Shown here piece after piece: positions 17,513 through 26,553 of a stretch of 64,000 nt of DNA. Position numbers and translations under genes: made by a program. This DNA comes from Gemmatimonadota bacterium. GTDB lineage: Bacteria; Gemmatimonadota; Gemmatimonadetes; Gemmatimonadales; Gemmatimonadaceae. Below the pieces are notes generated by a model, which saw nothing but the letters and a program-made list of their open reading frames with translations, made no database searches and was not told the origin of the DNA. The stretch spans positions 1 to 64,000 of the forward strand of contig JAJPIM010000036.1 in the NCBI GenBank assembly GCA_021324775.1, given 5' to 3'. Each line of letters starts with the position of its first letter. Positions within the stretch are counted from its first letter, which is position 1.

Positions 17513-17932
17513 TCATTTCGAACGGGTGGCCTCCTGCTTGCCCTTGACGACATCTCCGGAGGAGTAGTGCGCCTCGAACCAGCCCGTCATCGTGTCACCC
17601 TTGTAGTGTCCCACGCTGTGGAGGAGCGTGACGGTCTGGCCCTTCCTCAGCATGCTCGGGTACGGGCCCACTTCGGTGACGATGCTGTCTCCGCCCGACG
17701 CCACGACTCGCATCGGGAGGGGGTCCCGATTCGGGTACGTCAGAGTCCACGTCTTCGGGTTTGCGGTCGCGTTCACCACGCTGGTTACGACCACACTGTC
17801 GTTCGGGCCGACCGAGCCCTTGACCGTCCACTTGCCGGCCACGTCGGAAAGCTTGATACCACTCCCCTGCGCGCCGGCGGTGGTAGCGAAGCCGGCGATG
17901 AGGGCAGCAGCCGCGAGGAAGGTGGTGTGCAT
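17513..17932 (-). CDS. Secreted protein of unknown function
   Basis: 139 residues from the ATG at 17932, chosen because AAGGAG lies just upstream and the protein then starts with a clean signal peptide (MHTTFLAAAALIAGFATTAGAQ). The mature part is a small beta-rich domain with 'GKWTVKG' and 'GWFEAHYSSGDVVKGKQEA'. I do not recognise a family. A run with tagged phrases such as SVVVTSVVNATANPKTWTLTY suggests a periplasmic or surface beta-sandwich. It is convergent with trpS and divergent from purA. Confidence 0.8.
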   Translation of the reverse strand: MHTTFLAAAALIAGFATTAGAQGSGIKLSDVAGKWTVKGSVGPNDSVVVTSVVNATANPKTWTLTYPNRDPLPMRVVASGGDSIVTEVGPYPSMLRKGQTVTLLHSVGHYKGDTMTGWFEAHYSSGDVVKGKQEATRSK

Positions 17933-18067
17933 GGTCACGCTCCTTATAGAGGGACGGGGCAAATCCTATGGGGCGAACCTACCCATTCCTGGCGCGAGCG
18001 CGAGGAGGGAACCCTGTTGACGTTGCGGGTGGCATGGGTGCCGGTGCGGCTGCATCCCTGGGCGCGC

Positions 18068-18073
18068 TAGATT
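18068..18073 (+). promoter_or_regulatory. Candidate -10 box (TAGATT) for purA
   Basis: TAGATT stands 7 nt before the purA ATG with no ribosome binding site between them, again consistent with a leaderless transcript. Confidence 0.55.
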
Positions 18074-18080
18074 ACCTCTC

Positions 18081-19379
18081 ATGTTCGACACCAACACCCG
18101 GACCCTGGTCGTCGTCGGCGCGCAGTGGGGAGATGAGGGGAAGGGGAAGCTGGTCGACGTGCTGGCCGAGCGTGCCGACTGGGTCGTGCGGTACCAGGGC
18201 GGGGCCAATGCCGGGCACACGGTCGACCTGGGGACGTCGTGCTTCATCCTCCAGCAGATCCCGAGCGGGATCCTGCATCCGGGCGTCCGTTGCGCGATTG
18301 GGAACGGGGTGGTGCTGGATCCCGAGACCCTGTTTACCGAGATCGAGCGTCTGGTGAAGACCGGGGTGGACGTCGAAGGGCGCCTCTACGTCAGCGAGCG
18401 TGCCCATCTCGTCCTGCCGTACCACAAGCTGCTCGATGCCGAGAGCTCGGCGAGCCGGCAGATCGGCACGACGGGCCGCGGGATCGGGCCGGCGTACGAG
18501 GACAAAGTCGCGCGGCGCGGGGTCCGCGTGCTGGACCTCCGGCATCCGGCCCACTTGGCGAGTCTCGTCGAGCGCGGAGTCGATCACGCGAACGCGCGGC
18601 TTGCGCATTTCGGCTCGGCCAAGCGCGCCGACGTCGCGCAGACCGTGGCGACACTGGAAGCGCTCGCCCCCCGGCTCCTCGCGATCGCGGAGGATGTCGG
18701 CCTTGCGGTGCACCGCGCGATCGGGACGGGGGCGGCGATCTTGCTGGAGGGGGCGCAGGGCTCGCTGCTCGACGTGGACCACGGCACCTATCCGTTCGTG
18801 ACTTCCAGCAACACGACGTCGGGCGGGGCGGCAGTCGGTGCGGGCATCGGGCCGACCGCCATCGACGCCGTGCTGGGCGTAGTCAAGGCGTACACGACGC
18901 GGGTGGGCAATGGCCCGCTGCCGACGGAGTTCAACGAGCCGCTGGCGACGGAGATGCGCGAGCTGGGGCACGAGTATGGCGCGGTGACCGGGCGGCCGAG
19001 GCGTTGCGGGTGGTTCGACGCGGTCGTGGCGCGGTACGCAGCGCGGATCAACGGCTTGAGCGGGCTGGCGGTGACGAAGCTCGACGTGCTCGACACGCTG
19101 GACCGCATCGGGATCTGCACGGGTTACGAAGTCGGCGGCGCCGTCCACACGGAGTTTCCTGGCGACCTCACGGCGCTCGAACACGTTGTCCCGCGCTACG
19201 AGTGGTTCGACGGCTGGAAGCAATCGACCGCCGGCACCCGCCGGATGGACGACTTGCCGGGTGAAGCACGCCAGTACCTCGACCGCATCGAATCGCTGGT
19301 CGAGGCGCCGATCCGGTTCGTAAGCGTCGGTACCCGCCGGGACCAGATCATCGAAGTCACGGGGGCGGTGCCCGCGTAG
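18081..19379 (+). CDS. purA: Adenylosuccinate synthetase
   Basis: GTP-dependent condensation of IMP and aspartate, the first committed step to AMP. 432 residues, normal. The N-terminal GTP-binding loop GDEGKGK is at residues 17-23, with the catalytic Asp and the following NAGHTV. GTTGRGIGPAYEDK and VTGRPRRCGWFD are family signatures. It is followed 2 nt later by a YpdA-like flavoprotein gene. Confidence 0.98.
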   Translation: MFDTNTRTLVVVGAQWGDEGKGKLVDVLAERADWVVRYQGGANAGHTVDLGTSCFILQQIPSGILHPGVRCAIGNGVVLDPETLFTEIERLVKTGVDVEGRLYVSERAHLVLPYHKLLDAESSASRQIGTTGRGIGPAYEDKVARRGVRVLDLRHPAHLASLVERGVDHANARLAHFGSAKRADVAQTVATLEALAPRLLAIAEDVGLAVHRAIGTGAAILLEGAQGSLLDVDHGTYPFVTSSNTTSGGAAVGAGIGPTAIDAVLGVVKAYTTRVGNGPLPTEFNEPLATEMRELGHEYGAVTGRPRRCGWFDAVVARYAARINGLSGLAVTKLDVLDTLDRIGICTGYEVGGAVHTEFPGDLTALEHVVPRYEWFDGWKQSTAGTRRMDDLPGEARQYLDRIESLVEAPIRFVSVGTRRDQIIEVTGAVPA

Positions 19380-19381
19380 GC

Positions 19382-20398
19382 ATGGTCATGACACGCGGGG
19401 CCGCCGCGGGTACGGCATCGGTGGCGGTGATCGGGGCGGGGCCATGCGGCCTCGCCGCGGCGATCGCGCTCAAGCAGGCCGGATTGCGAGTCGAGGTTTA
19501 CGACCGGTCGTGCGTGGCGAGCAGCGTCGCCAGCTATCCCACCTACATGACCTTCTTCTCGACCGCGGAGAAGATCTCGATCGGCGGCCTGCCGTTCGTG
19601 ACCGCGGGCGAGAAGCCGACCCGCCGCGAGGCACTCGCGTACTACCGGATGGTGGTCCAATACTTCAATCTCGTGCTGCGTCTGTACGAGCCGGTGTCCG
19701 AGATCGTGCGCGACGGCGAACATTTCGTGGTCCGCTCGCAAACGCCGCGAGGCGTCACGGAGACGCCTTTCGAGGCGCTGGTCGTGGCAACCGGTTATTT
19801 CGGCACGCCGAACCTGCTGCACGTGCCGGGGGAGTCACTCCCGCACGTGACGCACCTGTACCACGAGGGGCACGATGCATTCCGCCGGGATGTGGTCGTC
19901 GTCGGCGGCGGCAACTCGGCCGTCGATGCGGCCCTCGACCTCTGGCGGTGCGGCGCCAGGGTGACGCTGGTGCATTTCCGTGAGCACCTCGATGACAACG
20001 TCAAACCGTGGGTGCTGCCCGACATCACCAACCGGCTCAAGGATGGCAGCATCGCCGCGCGGTGGACCGCACGCGTAACACGGATCGACGTGGACACCGT
20101 GTCGATCGAGGGACCGCAGGGGCCACAGATCCTCCGGGCGAACCACGTGTATCTCATGACGGGGTTCACGCCGAGCACGGGGCTGCTCCAGCAACTCGGG
20201 GTGTCGATCGATGCCGCCACGGGGATCCCGGCGCACGACCGGTCCACGATGGAAACGGACGTGGAGCGTGTGTTCGTGGCGGGGGTGCTGGCGAGCGGCT
20301 ACGACGCCAATAAAGTCTTCATCGAAAACGGCCGCGGGCACGGCGCGCTGATCGCGCGGCGCCTGGGCGCCAGCCGGCCAGTTGCGGCTCACGGATAG
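19382..20398 (+). CDS. YpdA-family flavoprotein (putative bacillithiol disulfide reductase)
   Basis: A 338-residue FAD/NADPH oxidoreductase. The N-terminal FAD motif is IGAGPCGLAAAIALKQAG (about residues 17-34) and the second dinucleotide motif is VVVGGGNSAVDAAL (about 175-188). There is no CxxC redox pair of the thioredoxin-reductase kind. YTYMTFF-like SYPTYMTFFSTAEKISIGG and the end VFIENGRGHGALIARRL match the YpdA/Bdr family, which reduces bacillithiol disulfide. Coupled to purA (2 nt gap). bshABC genes would be needed elsewhere to support the role. Confidence 0.85.
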   Translation: MVMTRGAAAGTASVAVIGAGPCGLAAAIALKQAGLRVEVYDRSCVASSVASYPTYMTFFSTAEKISIGGLPFVTAGEKPTRREALAYYRMVVQYFNLVLRLYEPVSEIVRDGEHFVVRSQTPRGVTETPFEALVVATGYFGTPNLLHVPGESLPHVTHLYHEGHDAFRRDVVVVGGGNSAVDAALDLWRCGARVTLVHFREHLDDNVKPWVLPDITNRLKDGSIAARWTARVTRIDVDTVSIEGPQGPQILRANHVYLMTGFTPSTGLLQQLGVSIDAATGIPAHDRSTMETDVERVFVAGVLASGYDANKVFIENGRGHGALIARRLGASRPVAAHG

Positions 20399-20477
20399 CC
20401 GCGCGCTCGTCCTGCCGTTCCGATCACCGTAGCACCACACCCCATTCTTTCATTTCGCTTCCCGCGACCGCCGCACG

Positions 20478-21827
20478 ATGCCTTCTTCCCGACCCGATGT
20501 GATGGACAAGCTCGTGTCGCTGTGCAAACGACACGGCTTCATTTTCCAGTCGTCGGAGATCTATGGCGGCACGGGGTCGGTGTGGGATTACGGCCCGCTG
20601 GGCGTCGAACTCAAGCGGAACATCAAGGATCACTGGTGGCGCGCGATGGTGCGGTCGCGCGACGACATCGAAGGTCTCGATGCCGCGATCCTGATGCATC
20701 CGCGGGTGTGGGAGGCGAGCGGTCACGTGGCCGGGTTTACCGATCCGCTCGTGGACTGCAAGACCTGCAAGGGCCGATTCCGCGCCGATGCCCTGCACGA
20801 TGCGCGGTGCCCGCAAAAGCCCAGCAAGCGGCCCGGCGAGTGGGAGGCGTGCGACTTGACGGCGCCCCGGCAATTCAACCTGATGTTCAAGACCTTCATG
20901 GGTCCCGTCGAGGAGAGCGCGTCGGTGGTGTACCTCCGGCCAGAGACGGCACAGGGCATCTACGTCAACTTCCTCAACGTCCAGCAGTCAACGCGGCAGA
21001 AGATCCCGTTCGGCATCGCGCAGATCGGAAAGGCATTCCGGAACGAGATCACGCCCGGCAACTTCATCTTCCGGACTCGCGAGTTCGAGCAGATGGAGAT
21101 GCAGTTCTTCGTCGAGCCGGGCACCGACATGGAATGGTTCGAGCGGTGGAAGGCGGAGCGTATGACCTGGCACCTCAGGCTGGGGCTCGATGCGGAGCGG
21201 CTCCGATACCATCAGCACACGCCCGAAGAGCTGGCGCACTATGCGCGTGCGGCCTACGACGTCCAATTCGATTTCGGCGGCACGCTGGGATTCCAGGAGA
21301 TCGAAGGCGTGCACAACCGGGGTGACTTCGACCTGACGCGCCACCAGGAGTATTCCGGGAAGAAACTGGAGTACTTCGACCAGCCCACGAACCGCCGCTA
21401 TGTCCCCTGGGTGATCGAGACATCGGTGGGCGCGGACCGCGTCACGCTGGCCGTCCTCGTGAACAGCTATCGCGAGGAAACGGTCGAAGGAGAAGCGGAG
21501 GGACGGACCGTACTCGGATTGCATCCGGCGCTAGCGCCAATCAAGGCGGGAGTGTTCCCGCTGGTCAAGAAGGATGGCATGCCGGAGTTCGCGACATCGC
21601 TCGCGGCCGATCTGCGGGCCCGGTTTCCGGTGTTCTACGACGAATCGGGATCGATCGGCCGGCGATACCGGCGGCAGGACGAAGTGGGGACGCCGTATTG
21701 CATCACGATCGACGGGCAGACCGCAACGGACCAGACGGTGACGATTCGCGAGCGGGATACGCTGCGACAGGACCGTGTCGCGGCGGTCGCGGTGGGGGAC
21801 TACATCCTCGAGCGCCTCGCCCGGTGA
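20478..21827 (+). CDS. glyS: Glycyl-tRNA synthetase, dimeric (alpha2) type
   Basis: Class II synthetase of the single-chain archaeal/eukaryotic-like type, 449 residues. [23 protein letters not shown] near the start, the zinc-like [11 protein letters not shown] (about residues 94-103), motif 2 [21 protein letters not shown] and the C-terminal anticodon-binding domain are visible. This is not the alpha2beta2 glyQ/glyS pair. The first ATG (20478) is used; a second at 20502 begins MDKLVSL. The M3-like peptidase starts 19 nt later. Confidence 0.96.
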   Translation: MPSSRPDVMDKLVSLCKRHGFIFQSSEIYGGTGSVWDYGPLGVELKRNIKDHWWRAMVRSRDDIEGLDAAILMHPRVWEASGHVAGFTDPLVDCKTCKGRFRADALHDARCPQKPSKRPGEWEACDLTAPRQFNLMFKTFMGPVEESASVVYLRPETAQGIYVNFLNVQQSTRQKIPFGIAQIGKAFRNEITPGNFIFRTREFEQMEMQFFVEPGTDMEWFERWKAERMTWHLRLGLDAERLRYHQHTPEELAHYARAAYDVQFDFGGTLGFQEIEGVHNRGDFDLTRHQEYSGKKLEYFDQPTNRRYVPWVIETSVGADRVTLAVLVNSYREETVEGEAEGRTVLGLHPALAPIKAGVFPLVKKDGMPEFATSLAADLRARFPVFYDESGSIGRRYRRQDEVGTPYCITIDGQTATDQTVTIRERDTLRQDRVAAVAVGDYILERLAR

Positions 21828-21846
21828 CGACCGCGCAGGGGAGGCC

Positions 21847-23361
21847 GTGGGGTTGACGCCGGAGCGGCTACGCGCGGATGCGGACGCTTTCATGGAAGAG
21901 GTGTCGCGCGAGTTCCTGATGGTGCATTCGGGTCTCAAGCCGACGGCGGAGCTGCAGCCGATCTACGAGCGGTACGCGCGAGTACTGGGAACGGCGGCGC
22001 TCGATCTGGTGCGGGCGGAATTTCAGGATTCGAAACCCGGCAGCGAGTCGCATCGTGGCGCGAGGCTGATGCTGGAGTGGGAAGTCGAGTCGCAAACGGG
22101 ACGCGCACTCGCGGAGATCGAAGAGCGCGAGATCGCGTGGGAGTCATCGGCGGTGGTCTCGCTTCCTGACGGCCGCCAATACCCGTACCTGCAAGCCGGC
22201 ATCGAGATCGCCAATGCCAGCGACCGGCGGGACCGGTTGGCGATCGACGACGCCCGGGCCTCGATTGTCGAAACCGGGCTCGTGGCGATTCGCCGCGACC
22301 GGCTCCAGCGGGAGCGCGATTTCGTGGAGTCGCTGGACCTCGCGCCGAATTACAACGCGGCGTTCACGCTGTTGAGCGGGATATCGCTCGACGAGCTCGT
22401 GGACCAGTGCCGCCAGTGTCTCACGGACACCGAAGCCGTCTGGCGCGATCTCCTGCCTCGTGCCGCGCATCACTCCCTCGGCGTCGCCGTTTCCGATCTC
22501 ACGAGAGCCGATGCGCTCGCCCTCGTCCGCGCGCCGGAGTTCGACCGGTATTTCCCTGGTGCGGCGATGGAGGAATCAGTGCGCCGCCAGGTGACGGAAA
22601 TGGGTATCGATCCGGACGCGGGCGGCCGCGTGCGATACGATACGGGCGAGCGTGCCGGAAAGCGGGCGCGGGCGTTTTGCGCGCCGGTGCGGGTGCCGGA
22701 CGAAGTGTATCTCGTGATGCGTCCGCACGGCGGGCAGACGGACTATCAGACACTGCTGCACGAACTCGGGCACGCGCTCCACTTCGCCTACACGCGCGCG
22801 GACCATCCGTTCGAGTATCGATGGGTCGGAGACAACTCCGTGACCGAGTCGTACGCGATGCTGTTCGACCACCTCATGCAGCATCCCGGGTGGCTGCTGC
22901 GGTATTCCGGGCTCGGCAAGCGCGAGCTGTCGCCATTCCTCCGCGCGGCGGCGCTCGAGGAGCTGCAGTTTCTGCGGCGCTACTGCGCGAAACTGACCTA
23001 CGAAGTGCAGCTCTATGGCGGCCAACTGCCGTGGGATCTGGTGCCGGATCTGTACGTGGAGACGCTGACGGAGGCGACATCCTTCCGGTACCGGCGGGCT
23101 GATGCGTTCATCGACGTGGATGCGCGGTTCTACGCGGCTCGGTACCTGCGTGCATGGCAGCTCGGTGCGTTACTGGCCGAGTCGTTGAGGGAGCGATTCA
23201 ACGAGGACTGGTACCGGAATCCGGGCGCGGGGCCGTGGATCGTCGAGGAACTCTTCGCGGAGGGCCAGCGCGAACTGGCGGATGAGATCGCGCAGCGCGT
23301 GGCGGGCCGGGCCCTATCGTTCGCGCCCGTCATCGCGGCGGTCGAGCGGTTGGTGGCATAG
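21847..23361 (+). CDS. M3-like zinc metallopeptidase (oligoendopeptidase-like)
   Basis: 504 residues from the GTG at 21847, which follows GGGGAGG at a good distance. The zinc motif HELGH is at residues 305-309 (in TLLHELGHALHFAYT), and the downstream glutamate is in SVTESYAMLFDHL, the gluzincin arrangement of the M3 family. The N-terminal half is mainly helical. No signal peptide, so cytoplasmic; a peptide-degrading role is likely but the substrate is unknown. Confidence 0.87.
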   Translation: MGLTPERLRADADAFMEEVSREFLMVHSGLKPTAELQPIYERYARVLGTAALDLVRAEFQDSKPGSESHRGARLMLEWEVESQTGRALAEIEEREIAWESSAVVSLPDGRQYPYLQAGIEIANASDRRDRLAIDDARASIVETGLVAIRRDRLQRERDFVESLDLAPNYNAAFTLLSGISLDELVDQCRQCLTDTEAVWRDLLPRAAHHSLGVAVSDLTRADALALVRAPEFDRYFPGAAMEESVRRQVTEMGIDPDAGGRVRYDTGERAGKRARAFCAPVRVPDEVYLVMRPHGGQTDYQTLLHELGHALHFAYTRADHPFEYRWVGDNSVTESYAMLFDHLMQHPGWLLRYSGLGKRELSPFLRAAALEELQFLRRYCAKLTYEVQLYGGQLPWDLVPDLYVETLTEATSFRYRRADAFIDVDARFYAARYLRAWQLGALLAESLRERFNEDWYRNPGAGPWIVEELFAEGQRELADEIAQRVAGRALSFAPVIAAVERLVA

Positions 23362-23474
23362 CAACCTCGGCAGTATTGGGTGCTGCGTCACCGGCGAGTA
23401 CCGGTCGGCGGATTCGTCTGTTCCCGGCGCAACTGACATTGTACATTGGTGTTAGTGCCTTACCTGAGCCCTTC

Positions 23475-24848
23475 GTGACCAAGTCGTTCTCGGCTGCTGC
23501 CGAGCGCATCCGGCTGGCATCGCCGACAGGGAGTGCGCCGACGGGTTCCGAGGCCGCGGTGCGCGAGCTCATGGCGGTCCGAGAGATCGTTCATGCGTTT
23601 CTGACCGCCGACCGGCCTGAGGAAGTCTTCCGGTTCGCGCTCGAGCGCGTCAGTCCGGTCGTGGGCGCGACGTTCGCGTCGGTGTATCTGGTCGACGGTG
23701 CGTCCGAGCTGATGCGGCTGGCGGCCGCGTACAACTGGCCCCAGCGCTACGAGCCCTGGCTCGGTGAGATGCGGGTCCGGCTGGGCTTCGGGCCCAGCGG
23801 CGAAGCGGCCAGCGAGCGCCGGGCAATCGAAGTCCCGGACGTATTCGCGGATCCCAGCCTCGAGGACTGGCAGGAAGTCGCGAACGAACTCGGCTTCCGA
23901 GCTCTTGTGGCACTTCCGCTTCAGACCAGCAGCCGGGTCCTTGGCGCCGTGACGTTCTACTTCGCCGATGCGCGCGGGTTCAGCACGGAGCGGCGCGGTC
24001 TGCTCCGCATCGTGGCGGCGCAGATGGCCGCGACGGCGGAGAAGGCGGCGCTGATCGACGATTTGCGCCGGGCGAATGCCGCGCTCACCGAATCGAAAGC
24101 GGAACTCGAGCAGCAGTATCTGGCGGTTCTCGAGGCGCGGCGGGTCAAGGACGAGTTCCTGACCAACGTGACGCACGAGCTACGGACGCCGCTGACAGCG
24201 GTCATGGGATACATCTCTCTCCTGCAGGAAGAGTTTTCGGGGCCGCTCACCGACCATCAGCGGAACGACCTCGCGCTCGCCCGTGATGCGAGCGACCGGC
24301 TGCTGGCACTGATCGACAACCTGCTAGAGATGACCACGCTCAAGCGGGGCGGGATGGACGTCCAGGTCGAGACCTTCGACCCCCGCGACCTGTTGCGCGA
24401 TGCCGCGACCGCGACGAAGGGGCGTCCCGACAGCACCGAGCTGCGGATTGAAGTCCCCCCCGATCCTGTTCAGTACATGCGCAGCGACCGGCGCAAACTC
24501 GTGAAAGTGTTGTCGAGCCTCATCAGCAACGCGTACAAGTTCACAGCACGCGGCGTGGTGACGGCGTCGCTCGAAGTGGCGAACGGCCGCGCGCTCTTCC
24601 GGGTGCAGGACACCGGCATCGGCGTGCCCCTCGCGTCGCAGCGTCTCATCTTCGAGGAGTTCCGCCAGGTGGACGGCTCCCTCACGCGCCGTTACGGCGG
24701 GACGGGACTCGGCCTCGCGCTGTCGCGCCGTCTCGCGCGACTGCTGGGTGGCGACATCGAACTCGTGTCGGTGCCGGGCGAGGGCGCCACATTCACGCTC
24801 GAGATCCCACTCGAGTATCAGCCCGCGGACTCGGCGATCCTCGCGTAG
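23475..24848 (+). CDS. Sensor histidine kinase with GAF domain
   Basis: 457 residues from the GTG at 23475; a TTG in frame at 23376 would add 33 residues. Order: short N-terminal helix, GAF-type sensor (about residues 40-190), coiled coil, then HisKA with the phospho-acceptor in NVTHELRTPLTAV (H234) and an HATPase_c domain (N-box SSLISNAYKFT, DTGIGV, GGTGLGLALS). There are no membrane segments, so it senses a cytoplasmic signal. No partner response regulator is adjacent; the nearest receiver is at 34032. TACATT at 23442 is a possible -10 box. Confidence 0.92.
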   Translation: MTKSFSAAAERIRLASPTGSAPTGSEAAVRELMAVREIVHAFLTADRPEEVFRFALERVSPVVGATFASVYLVDGASELMRLAAAYNWPQRYEPWLGEMRVRLGFGPSGEAASERRAIEVPDVFADPSLEDWQEVANELGFRALVALPLQTSSRVLGAVTFYFADARGFSTERRGLLRIVAAQMAATAEKAALIDDLRRANAALTESKAELEQQYLAVLEARRVKDEFLTNVTHELRTPLTAVMGYISLLQEEFSGPLTDHQRNDLALARDASDRLLALIDNLLEMTTLKRGGMDVQVETFDPRDLLRDAATATKGRPDSTELRIEVPPDPVQYMRSDRRKLVKVLSSLISNAYKFTARGVVTASLEVANGRALFRVQDTGIGVPLASQRLIFEEFRQVDGSLTRRYGGTGLGLALSRRLARLLGGDIELVSVPGEGATFTLEIPLEYQPADSAILA

Positions 24849-24862
24849 CCGGCGGCGGTCGC

Positions 24863-24868
24863 TAGCTT
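24863..24868 (+). promoter_or_regulatory. Candidate -10 box (TAGCTT) for the 24875 gene
   Basis: TAGCTT ends 6 nt before the ATG at 24875, identical in sequence and distance to the trpS box. It suggests that this gene and those after it start a new transcript rather than only continuing from the kinase gene. Confidence 0.55.
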
Positions 24869-24874
24869 ACCCGC

Positions 24875-25183
24875 ATGCCTTCCTTCCCGAACCGCACGCT
24901 GCAGCAAACCCGCACGTCGCTGTCGCCCGGCGACGTCCTCTCGTCGGCGAAGCAATTCTTCCTGCGGCGGAACACGCTGTATCCGGCCTTCCTCGAGAAG
25001 GAGGGGCCGAGCTACGTGACGTTCCGGGGACAAGGCGGGGAAGAACTCGTGATCGGAGTGGTGCGCGACGTCGGCGCGACCGCCGTCACGGGGTCGACCT
25101 ACATGTTCGACCAGCAGATCGCGCGCTTCTTCACGACGCTTCCGCCCGTGCTGCCGGCGCCCAAGACCGAGGGACTGGCGTGA
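24875..25183 (+). CDS. Small conserved-looking protein of unknown function
   Basis: 102 residues, cytoplasmic, no membrane segment. The body SPGDVLSSAKQFFLRRN, FLEKEGPSYVTFRGQGG and TYMFDQQIARFF looks like a real folded domain with one helix and a short beta sheet, but I do not recognise it. Its stop overlaps the start of the next gene (GTGA), so the two products are likely made together and may act as partners. It carries a leaderless-type -10 box. Confidence 0.75.
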   Translation: MPSFPNRTLQQTRTSLSPGDVLSSAKQFFLRRNTLYPAFLEKEGPSYVTFRGQGGEELVIGVVRDVGATAVTGSTYMFDQQIARFFTTLPPVLPAPKTEGLA

Positions 25184-25551
25184 CATCTTCGGCCGGCAAT
25201 CCCGGACGCGATGCGGATCCCGCGCCGGTCCCGTTCGTGGCGTCGCTCGGTGTCGCGCCTGGCGTCATTCGCCTCGGCGCGGAGGGAGACCCGCGCATCA
25301 GCATTCGCGTCGAGATCCCCGAGGTATGGGATGCCGTCCGAGTGGATGCGCCGCTCACCGAGTCTGTTTTCACCGTGAAAGTCCGGGCGTTGACCGCCCT
25401 GTATCCGGACCACGCGACGCCTGAGGAGTTCGTGGTGAAGCGGAACGGGATCGCGATTCAGGACGAGACGGTGACACTCGGCACCGCCGGCGTCAGGAGC
25501 GGTTCGACCCTTCTGGTGACGCTGCTGCGGCGCCGGCCCGTCCGGAGTTGA
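25180..25551 (+). CDS. Ubiquitin-like (beta-grasp pattern) small protein
   Basis: 123 residues from the GTG at 25180, overlapping the previous stop by 4 nt. After a Pro-rich leader (1-37), residues 38-119 read like a ubiquitin fold. Beta strands come at ISIRVEIP and VRVDAP. A helix is suggested at ESVFTVKVRALTALYP, then FVVKRNGIAIQDETVTLGTAG and finally VRSGSTLLVTLLRRR, which parallels the ending STLHLVLRLR of ubiquitin. The C-terminus is basic (PVRS) and has no di-glycine, so conjugation is not implied. YukD/EsaB-type folds are another possibility. The assignment rests on pattern reading only. Confidence 0.5.
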   Translation: MTSSAGNPGRDADPAPVPFVASLGVAPGVIRLGAEGDPRISIRVEIPEVWDAVRVDAPLTESVFTVKVRALTALYPDHATPEEFVVKRNGIAIQDETVTLGTAGVRSGSTLLVTLLRRRPVRS

Positions 25552-25601
25552 GCCGGGCCGGACTCGCGGTATCGAGCGGCTGACCAGCACCACGCGTCCC
25601 G

Positions 25602-26543
25602 ATGCCGGTCGCGCTCGTCTCACACTCCGATTGCGGCAGGCACGACACCGGGTGGGGCCACCCGGAGCATGTTGGCCGGCTGCGCGCGATCCCGTCGGCG
25701 CTACGCACCGATCCCGAGTTATACCAGGTGCTGCTCCACATCGAGGGGCGGCACGCCACGGCGGCGGATTTGGCCCTTGTGCACGATGCCGCGTACGTCG
25801 CGGGCATCGAGCGATCGGTGGCGGCGGCCGAAGCGGCGAACACCGTGACGCATCTGGACCCGGACACCGTCGTCAGCGGCGGATCGTGGTGTGCGGCGAC
25901 GGCTGCCGCAGGCTGCGTGATGGACGCTGTGGACATGGCGGCCGATGGCCGGGCGATCCGGAGCTTCTGCGCCATCCGGCCGCCGGGGCATCATGCGGTT
26001 CGCGACCGGGCGATGGGATTCTGCCTGTTCGGCAGCGTGGCGCTGGCGGCGCGCTGGGCGCGGCAACACCACGGGATGGATCGCGTGTTGATCGTGGACT
26101 GGGACGTTCATCACGGCAACGGCACGCAGGCCATCGTCGAGGCGGACGAGGGGATTCACTACGTGTCGATGCATCAGTGGCCCTGGTATCCCGGGACCGG
26201 CGCGGCGGCCGATCGTGGCCCATACGGGACCATCTGGAACGTGCCGATGCCGGGCGGACTCGACCGGACCCAGTATACCGGGGCATTACTGGCTGCCATC
26301 GATCGAGCGGCTGTGGGGTTCACGCCGGACCTCGTCCTGCTCTCGGCGGGGTTCGATTCGCTCCGTGGTGATCCGCTGGGTGGCTTCACACTCGAGCTCG
26401 AAGACATTGACCTGCTGACGCGCGAGCTACGACAGCGCGCGGAGGTGTGGTGCCGGGGGCGTGTGGTCAGTGCCCTGGAAGGCGGCTACGCCGTCGAGCG
26501 GACTGCTGCGGCATGCGTCGCCCACCTTCGCGCGATGGTGTAA
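25602..26543 (+). CDS. Histone deacetylase family protein (AcuC/HDAH-like)
   Basis: 313 residues, a zinc-dependent deacetylase of the arginase/HDAC fold. HPEHVGRLRAIPSAL at the start, RPPGHHAVRDRAMGFC (catalytic His pair), VDWDVHHGNGTQ (zinc ligands Asp and His) and LLSAGFDSLRGDPLGG (second Asp) are all present and intact. In bacteria such enzymes act on acetylated small molecules, polyamines or proteins; no acetoin genes are adjacent. Its last bases overlap a -10-like box for the next gene. Confidence 0.93.
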   Translation: MPVALVSHSDCGRHDTGWGHPEHVGRLRAIPSALRTDPELYQVLLHIEGRHATAADLALVHDAAYVAGIERSVAAAEAANTVTHLDPDTVVSGGSWCAATAAAGCVMDAVDMAADGRAIRSFCAIRPPGHHAVRDRAMGFCLFGSVALAARWARQHHGMDRVLIVDWDVHHGNGTQAIVEADEGIHYVSMHQWPWYPGTGAAADRGPYGTIWNVPMPGGLDRTQYTGALLAAIDRAAVGFTPDLVLLSAGFDSLRGDPLGGFTLELEDIDLLTRELRQRAEVWCRGRVVSALEGGYAVERTAAACVAHLRAMV

Positions 26544-26546
26544 GTT
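26541..26546 (+). promoter_or_regulatory. Candidate -10 box (TAAGTT) for the methyltransferase gene
   Basis: TAAGTT begins with the TAA stop of the deacetylase gene and ends 7 nt before the ATG at 26554. It fits the leaderless pattern seen elsewhere in the window, but readthrough from the upstream gene is just as possible. Confidence 0.45.
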
Positions 26547-26553
26547 GCCCGCA

